DNA of 64,000 nt from Nicotiana tabacum. Taxonomy: Eukaryota; Streptophyta; Magnoliopsida; Solanales; Solanaceae. The position numbers and the translations under genes are program-made. The notes under the pieces are model-generated. The model searched no databases. It was given only the letters and a program-made list of their open reading frames with translations, and was not told the DNA's origin. Positions 57,224 through 64,000 of this stretch are shown one piece after another. Every line of letters begins with the position of its first letter. The first letter of the stretch is position 1. The stretch lies in NCBI RefSeq assembly GCF_000715075.1, contig NC_134102.1, positions 42,355,348-42,419,347 of the forward strand, given 5' to 3'.

Positions 57224-59340
57224 TCTATATATTATTATAAAAGTACGAATATGAAACGCTAATTGCTGAATGACTAAAATATACCTAAGATATTGACCGA
57301 CTTTTATACCCTTAATTATTTATATTAATTTTTACAAGAAGTCATAAGAAAAGGACATAACTAGAAATACTACGTGTTAAGACCAAGAGTTATAATAGAA
57401 TAAGAATTTAACCGTGAAAGAAAGTAGAATTATAAACAAAATAAGAATTAATTTTGGAACAGGTACCTACTCATCACGTAAGAAAAAGTGATGAGAATTA
57501 GCAATGTTTCTCATGTTTGTTTGGTTACATTCACTCCAAACAATATATGTCCAAGAAAGTCCAGGACTCTCCACCTTAATATAAGACCTGTATCATTTAT
57601 CTTTTTCTAAAAAATCGGTGGCTTCCCAAACTCTCTCCAAATTCAATAAGAACAGACACGAGTATCAATTACCATACTTGTAAGCATATATTCGAATGAA
57701 CAGAGGCGTATCTAGGATTTTAATAGTATGGGTGTACTATACTACCGTCTAACTTGACTCCATCAAAATTTTGTTATGACAACAACTTATCGAACAAACC
57801 ATGGTTAATACTATTATCACAAGAAAATATTATTCCGTTTACAATTGTTCTTAACAAATTTTATACCTTAGAAATTATTAATAATAGGATCGTAATTTGA
57901 AGAAAAATCACTTCACAAATCAAAGAAAAATATAAATGAGAGAAATGATAAAGAAATTAGTTAGAGGATGACTATTGTTCGTAAAAAAATTGAGATAGAA
58001 AGAGAGGTAAGGAGGAGATGTGAATTTTAATTTTTAAGGAATGTTAAAACTCAAGTATGAACCAAAAAAGAAAAGAAAAAGGGAGAAAAGAATAAACATA
58101 AAATAAAGAAAAGATAAAACAATAAGAGAAGAACAACAAAATGAAACCAAAAAAGAAAAGAAGGAAAAGGAAGACAAGAAACAGAAAAAGAAAAGACAAA
58201 AAGTATAAAGGAAAATAGGGGAGAGGGGATTCGAACCCCTAACCTGGACAATCAAAGGGGCACACAGCCACAAACGGACCAAAGTGGCATCTTACGCATG
58301 GGTTCACCCGGATCTAATTACGTATAATATCAAAAAAATTATAATGCTATATGCAATTTAGGGAGGGGAGCATGGGTTCACGTGAACTCATACCTTTCAT
58401 GTAAATCCGCCCATGCGAATGACCACATAAAATACCTTAAATATAGATTCTACATGAAGGATGACTTACTCCAACATTGTTAGAAATCAAGGGTTTATGC
58501 TGAAATTCCCGAGAAGTAAGCACAATTTCAACTTGGTTCATAAATACGCAAGACATCAACAAGCCAATTGATGGAATAAATTATAGTAAGTTGAAATAAG
58601 AACTTGAATTATGCTGGCATTCCAAACGAAAGACGAGAAGAGTAAGATCCTGCAGTTTGGACTTATTCTCTGCGGCGTTGTGGCTTTGAAATATTCATAA
58701 GGTTAGCTTAGTCATAGTTCACTTTTAATGAATAAATAATAAATAGACAAAGGAAATCTTTTGCTGAATGAGTCGATTGCATCGTCTTTGATACATATGA
58801 ACTATAGCCACAAAATTAAACAATGATTTCACTCAAGTATGTGTCATACAATGTCATTCTTCTATTAGTATATCAGGGATCTATTAAAGTTCTTCTATTA
58901 TACTTTAGTTTTAACATTTAACGAATGTATTAAATCATACTTGTGTTTTCCAACCGCATGTATTTATGTATAGACTATTACATTAGGTTTGCTAATAGCT
59001 TTTTGTCGTATAAATTTTTAGTATAAAAAGTTTTGCAAGAATAAAATTGAAAAATATTCTAGCGATAATATGTGTTTTTTAAATATTTATATGGTTAAGA
59101 ATTTTTAATTTTTAGCTACAAAATTTTGTAAGTAATGTCATGGAAGGCAGAAATAACTAAATGACTTTTTATTCTCTGTTTTCTCTATTATTAATGTATC
59201 TTAAAGAAATTGACTTCCATATACTCAAATCATTAAATATTAGGTAATTACATAGCGTGACCATAAGTATTAAATATACATGAGCGGGATCTTGCATATG
59301 ACACAAAATATTTCGTGCATCGCACGAGCATAGAAACTAG
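57224..59340 (+). mobile_element. Younger non-autonomous Helitron inside the older one
   Basis: Starts TCTATATATTATTATAAAAG and ends CTAG at 59337-59340. The 3' hairpin TCGTGC-ATC-GCACGA (59313-59327) is a perfect 6-bp stem about 10 bases before CTAG. It sits between A (57223) and T (59341), as Helitrons do. 2117 bp including an hAT-like element of 715 bp. No coding capacity. Confidence 0.7.
57701..58415. mobile_element. Non-autonomous hAT-like element, copy 2
   Basis: Ends CAGAGGCGTATCTAGG and ATCCGCCCATG, inverse repeats with a few mismatches. Flanks CGAATGAA and CGAATGAC match at 7 of 8 (8-bp duplication, hAT). It contains a 150-base purine-rich block (58060-58220), a tRNA T-arm-like AGGGGATTCGAACCCCT at 58217-58235 and a subterminal palindrome GGGTTCACGTGAACTC. 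No transposase. Same family as 4312-5296. Confidence 0.78.
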
Positions 59341-61690
59341 TTATTATAAAAGCATGAATACAATGTCGGTTTACAAAAATAACCTTATAATATTAAGCAT
59401 AATAATTCATAATAAAATGACATAACCGAAATTCTAGATATTAGTTTTAGGGCATAATACTACACATTAGGAATCTTACATGATTATTTTTAGGAATCCT
59501 ATTAGTATAATTACTTTCGGGCTGTCTAATTCATATAGAATTGAACAAGTAAATATCTTTAGTCATGTAATCCTATTACTTTTAGGATATACTTCTTAAA
59601 AATTCCTATTATTAATTTAATTTGAAAACGTATTATAAGGTCCTATTACTCATTTAATTTGAGAATATATTATATTGTCCAAATCCATTTAGAAAAAGGA
59701 GAGCCTATTTATTATAAAAGTATAATTAAATACAATATTAATATACCAAAATAACCCTAAAATATTAAGCGAAAGAACTCATAGGAAAAGGACACAACTG
59801 TAAAAACCTATTTTTTGTACTATAATACCTTCTTTGCTAATTTTTAATATTTAAGATTTTAAATTTAATAAAATTTTGTCTATTAAATTCTTATTAAAAA
59901 TATATAGGAAGGTTTAATAAAATCAATTTCATAAGAATCATCCGTATTGGAAATACATTACCACTCCATAATGTCCAATACCAAAAATAAAAAGTAATAT
60001 TAAATGGATTGTATAAAGAGTAGAAATTGAGGGGAAAAAACCACGATAATATATTTTTGCATTATATTTAAACTATTTTTCTACTCAAATAATAATTTTT
60101 TTATCAATTTTTCATATAATATTGAAAAATATCCAATTATTAAACAACAACTATAAAAATATTTAAGAATATAAATGTGTGGGAAAGAGAAAAAATGGTT
60201 GGTAAGAGTCAATACCACTAATGATTCTACAAACATAAAGATCTAAACGTGAAATGTCAAATCAATCTTTTACTCCATGAAAATAAAATTTATAGTGGAT
60301 AAAATTATAGTTAAGATTAAATATTCAAAACAAGAGATGAACTAATATTAAGATCTGAATCAACATAGAATAAATTATTTTTTTTGTTAAAACCAAATAA
60401 TTAAATCTTTTAATTAATTATTTATCAAGAGAATCCAATTCAATTATTTTTTAAATTCATCATATGAGTAAAATTCTTATTCAAGTTTAAAAAAATCTTA
60501 GTGAATAGATCCAATATTCAGTGTCTTCTTACTTCGTGTCGGAAATGAAGAAGATCATCCAATAAAAGATGATTTGGTTTTTCCTGAACACTTGGTTATC
60601 AATCCCAATGGTAATAGTAGTGCATTTAATAAGAGAAATATTTCTGTCATTAGATTAAAACGCAATTTGTGCAAATCGCATGATAAAATTAAAAAGATAT
60701 CGTAGCTAGCAGAAATGAATATGTTGATCAACTAAATAAAAGATTAATTGCAAAATTTTATAATAAAATAAAATATTTTTCAGTTTTTGACTCAGCAGAA
60801 AATGATACCAATAATTAATACCAAGAAGAATACTTAAATACTTTAATACCAAATGGCTTTCTACCATATATGTTTGTTGTCAAGTTTATTATTTCTTACA
60901 TATGTTAGTGTCACCGTATATATAATAGACTAAGTTAAAATTGATCTTCCATTGTATATAGGTTAATTTTGAAAAGAAATTATGTTCGTCATGCTACTGA
61001 AAAACTTAGATACGCCGAATAACTTATGTAATAGCACACAGACGGTATATAAAAGTTTTGACAATAACGTCATACATGCAAAAATTATGATGCTGGTCAA
61101 TGTGCTTCTAAGTATATTCTTATCCTTAAATTCTACTTTCGTCTTCCGAAACTAAGGAATATCCTTTTAAATTTGTGTGAAAATAATTTTTAGTATGTTT
61201 ATGTTTTGCAAATATAACAAATAAAGTACAAGGACAAACATTCTAAATATTGGACTTTATTTACCGCAATATATTTTCTTGCACGAACAACTGTATGTTG
61301 CACTTTCAAGAGGGATATCAAGATCGATAACAAGAGTTTTGGTTAAAGTGGAGCAACCAAAGCATTAGGAGGAAACATACACAAAAAAAATATTGTCCAC
61401 AAAGAAGTGTTCGTTAAAATACCATCACATTAAATACTTTTAAACTATAATACATAATTATCTAACTAACATGACAAAATTGATCATTTGTGTAAGTTTT
61501 GATGATGTCCTATTATTTTAAATTCATGTATTATGCTAATGTAATAATATTTTTTGGCATTTAGATGATTGTTGTATTATTATACATAAAATTTCTCTCA
61601 TTACTTAAATTTTATTATTCTTTCATATAAATAAATGTTTAAATCATCACGTGTCATTATTAACGTGCAAAGCATGTTCATAGATACTAG

Positions 61691-61804
61691 TACCGTAAAA
61701 GATCATAAAATGACTACCAAAGATAAGCAACTACTCCATAAGGTATTTTATTTTATTCTTTTCTTTGGAGAAAAAATCTAACATACTTCCATAGCTTAGA
61801 AAGC
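61691..61804. other. Short AT-rich spacer
   Basis: Between the Helitron end and the Mutator-like element. Its last nine bases, TTAGAAAGC, are the left target-duplication copy of that element. Confidence 0.5.
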
Positions 61805-62923
61805 GGGTTAATTTCACTAAAGGTCATCCAACTTATCATTTATTTCATAAAAGTTACTTAACTGTTTTTCATCACTTAAAAGTCACTCAACTTTACCTTT
61901 GTAACTTAAAAATCATTCCAATTCAAAACCTACAAAATATCCAATAAAAATATGACATGACATTACATTTAATTAAAAAATCTAACAATAATGCCACACA
62001 AGCTTAAATAGATCATATCTAAGTTAGACTCATTTCTTCCTCGGTCCGATTTGACCTATAACCAAAATGGATTATTAATATTTGAACAATTAACTGGACT
62101 AGCACTTTGATTTTGTGGTTAATTTGTAGAAAAAGAAGTTAAGAAATTTAAGAAAAATTAGGTCTTTTGAATTTATCTTTAGGTTTTGGTTGTACATTTA
62201 CAGTCAATGACACAAGACGTTGTCTCATTCTTTTGTCTAGATTATCGCTATAGGTTGTCTACGATTGCAGTGTGTATTGACAATTTCTACTATGCAATTT
62301 CATTGTGGGTGTTTCTTACTGAGCAATATTTTTGTCTGTTAGTATTGCTTAATAAGCAATATTTTGACTTTAATGGAATAGTAATTTGTGAAAATAGGTT
62401 CTTATTAGCTTGTTGTTCTTGTCTGTTAGTGGTACATATAATTGTTATGTGAGATTGATATGGTAGTATTTTAACTTCATGGAGAATTATAAAATGATAT
62501 GAAGGATGTAAAAACTGGTTATGTGCTAGTTTTGTTCATATTTTTAATGAAATTATAGGTTGTGGTATTAAGGTTATTACGTAACAAATAAAATAAGATA
62601 TTTTTAGCACAGAATAATTGTTCTCTTATTTTCCTTCTAATGATCAAAATATTAAAACCTATTTGGATTATGAGTCAAATCGAATTGTGGATGAAATAGG
62701 TCTAAATTGGGTATGGTCCATCTAAGCTTATGTAGTAATATAACTAGAATTTTTAATTAAATTTAATGTCATGTCATGTCATATTTTTATAGGATATTTT
62801 ATATGTTTTGAACTAGAATGACTTTTAAGTTACAAATATAAAGTAGAGTACTTTTAAGTAATGAAAAATAGTTAAGTGATTTTTGTGAAACAAATGATAA
62901 GTTGGATCATTGAAATTAACCCC
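61805..62923. mobile_element. Non-autonomous Mutator-like element with long terminal inverted repeats
   Basis: 1119 bp starting GGGTTAATTTCACTAAAGG and ending with the inverse, AAATTAACCC. The inverted arms extend about 230-265 bp (for example ATGACATGACATTACATTTA on the left against TAAATTTAATGTCATGTCAT on the right). Flanking 9-mers TTAGAAAGC and TTAGAAAAC match at 8 of 9, typical of MULEs. An 88-residue frame inside (62186-62452) has no family resemblance. Confidence 0.78.
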
Positions 62924-63900
62924 TTAGAAAACATGATAAAGTAAACGACAAGACCAACTAGAAAAGTTCAAACGCAGAAAAGTTATTGGATACCACGTCA
63001 GTCCAAGGGATAAATTAGTCTTGTCTTATTGCCCAACAGTGAAAATGTACGGTCATAAGGCAATAAAGTACAACAGTGTTAAAGCACAGACCGATTGAAT
63101 TACCAAAAATTTCCTTTGGTTGGCAAGCTGGGAAGACAAGCGTCTCCTGCTTCTAGAGTAGAAAGAGAAAAGCATTTTGCGCAACACTGGACATCCATTC
63201 CCAATTATATACTATATATATGTTGTTTGTGCCCAATAAGGTGAAAAACATATCACTTGGTGGTGACCTTGTGCTTAGGTGAGTTAGAGAAGTTGGGATT
63301 CTGATGGACAAAATTACACTTGTTGCGGTACTTAGTGAGGATGGTATATTTTGTCTTCAATGTTATGGTTTGAAATTTATGCACAAAAATAAGTTGCCGT
63401 CCTAGTGGTGCTAAATTCTGGTATTAAATTTGAATGAAAAAATATAGTGTATTGCACATAACGTATTTGTTAGCTTTTTTAAGGGCTCAAAACCAATTTT
63501 CACTTATCCATTGCCTTCCCTAACCTATGCTTGGTGTAAATTCTTCTTTTTTCTCTATGATGATAGCGTCTGAACGAGCTCATGCACACCTTGACTATTA
63601 GCTGCGACCTGCTTGGTGTAGATTCTTAGCACCTGAAACACATGGAGGGACCTACTTGGTTCGACTTGTTTTTTACATTTTTTCTTCTGCGAATACTAGA
63701 ACCTTCATACATAATCCTTAGGCATTTTGCATAGTTTTCTCCCTGCAATCATATTCTCTTCAAAACTCTATTTTTTTCCCAGAATCCTTTCTATATTTAA
63801 CTGAATTCCGACTCAGCTTCTACAAATACAAGTGGAAGAGAACTTGTGTTGTGCGGCACAGAAAAGGTAAATTTGTTCGGGGCACGTTTCAAATCTTAAT
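62924..63900. other. Intergenic sequence without recognised gene
   Basis: About 1 kb with a TATA-like ATACTATATATATG near 63209-63222 but no long open frame after it. It may be the edge of a gene region outside the window, but nothing here demonstrates one. Confidence 0.4.
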
Positions 63901-63988
63901 TTGCTCAGTACTTTTGGCAAGATAAGAATCATGATGCTCTATTATTGCTCAGTACTTTTGGCAAGATGCGATTCATGACGCCCCATAA
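63901..63988. repeat. 44-bp tandem repeat, two copies
   Basis: Units 63901-63944 and 63945-63988 both begin TTGCTCAGTACTTTTGGCAA. The first 23 bases are identical, and the rest differ at about six positions. Confidence 0.85.
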
Positions 63989-64000
63989 TAGCAATTCAAG

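Larger units (their letters stand above)
57210..61690 (+). mobile_element. Older non-autonomous Helitron (interrupted at its 5' end by a younger one)
   Basis: The 5' end is TC followed by TATC repeats, then resumes at 59341 with TTATTATAAAAGCATGAA, the usual start of this family. The 3' end is ACGTGC-AAA-GCATGT (6-bp stem with one G-T pair), then 8-12 bases and CTAG at 61687-61690. A second copy of the 5' subterminal sequence (ATTATAAAAGTATAATTAAA) occurs at 59710-59730. No Rep/helicase is encoded. Boundaries are less certain than for the inner copy. Confidence 0.55.

Noticed and set aside
58034..58282. 82-residue hydrophobic frame on the minus strand
   Set aside because: It is the complement of the purine-rich block of an hAT-like element. 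Phe/Ser runs reflect composition.
58200..58290. Possible tRNA gene on the minus strand
   Set aside because: Only the T-arm (GGTTCGAATCC type) is convincing. I could not fold an acceptor stem, D-arm and anticodon arm.
62186..62452. 88-residue frame inside the Mutator-like element
   Set aside because: No transposase motif, AT-rich. The codons look random.
63200..64000. Promoter of a host gene at the right edge
   Set aside because: A TATA-like run is present, but no ORF, splice pattern or homology follows within the window.

Overview
This window is repeat-dense plant nuclear DNA, most like Solanaceae and probably Nicotiana. The evidence is a near-complete tiling by plant Ty3/gypsy LTR retrotransposons of three lineages (Tat-type with dual RNase H, Athila-like, Tekay/Del-type chromoviruses), plus Helitron, hAT-like, Mutator-like and short fold-back DNA elements. 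I see no intact host protein gene, no rRNA, no convincing functional tRNA gene and no CRISPR. All six LTR elements carry disabling stops, frameshifts or domain losses, so most coding entries are pseudogenes.

Left nest (1-35187), four levels deep. Element A (Tat, minus strand, 5' LTR 34499-35187, 3' end outside the window) is split inside its RNase H by element B (Athila-like, minus, 1187-30765, target duplication CCCCC). B encodes only gag and protease and is split by element C (chromovirus, minus, 6433-27623, imperfect 5-bp duplication). C is split in gag by element D (chromovirus, plus, 13682-24022, perfect duplication CATCC). A non-autonomous hAT-like element (4312-5296) also sits in B, inside one unit of a tandem duplication.

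35188-36664 holds AT-rich sequence with a fold-back MITE fragment. Another MITE of that family (36665-36808 plus 56894-56991) was opened by the right nest. Element E (Tat, minus, 36809-56893) is interrupted in its reverse transcriptase by element F (chromovirus, plus, 42970-53276, perfect duplication CATGC). Between E's integrase and its 3' LTR lies an antisense gene with its own TATA box, four exons and a long coiled coil.

56992-64000 is AT-rich. A Helitron (57224-59340), itself carrying an hAT-like element (57701-58415), lies in the 5' end of an older Helitron that ends at 61690. A Mutator-like element with long terminal inverted repeats (61805-62923) follows. The last kilobase has no recognisable gene.

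Points of most interest: the antisense spliced gene in E; a 34-bp tract of D's own pol sequence inside its 3' LTR; a hairpin with an AGGA loop next to the polypurine tract of three chromoviruses, with a covarying pair and a weaker version in B; different stop-codon spectra in D (all TGA) and F (all TAG); and short-motif arrays inside the LTRs. Coordinates of LTR ends rest on TG/CA termini, target duplications and primer-site adjacency read by eye. LTR identities are estimates by eye, not computed.
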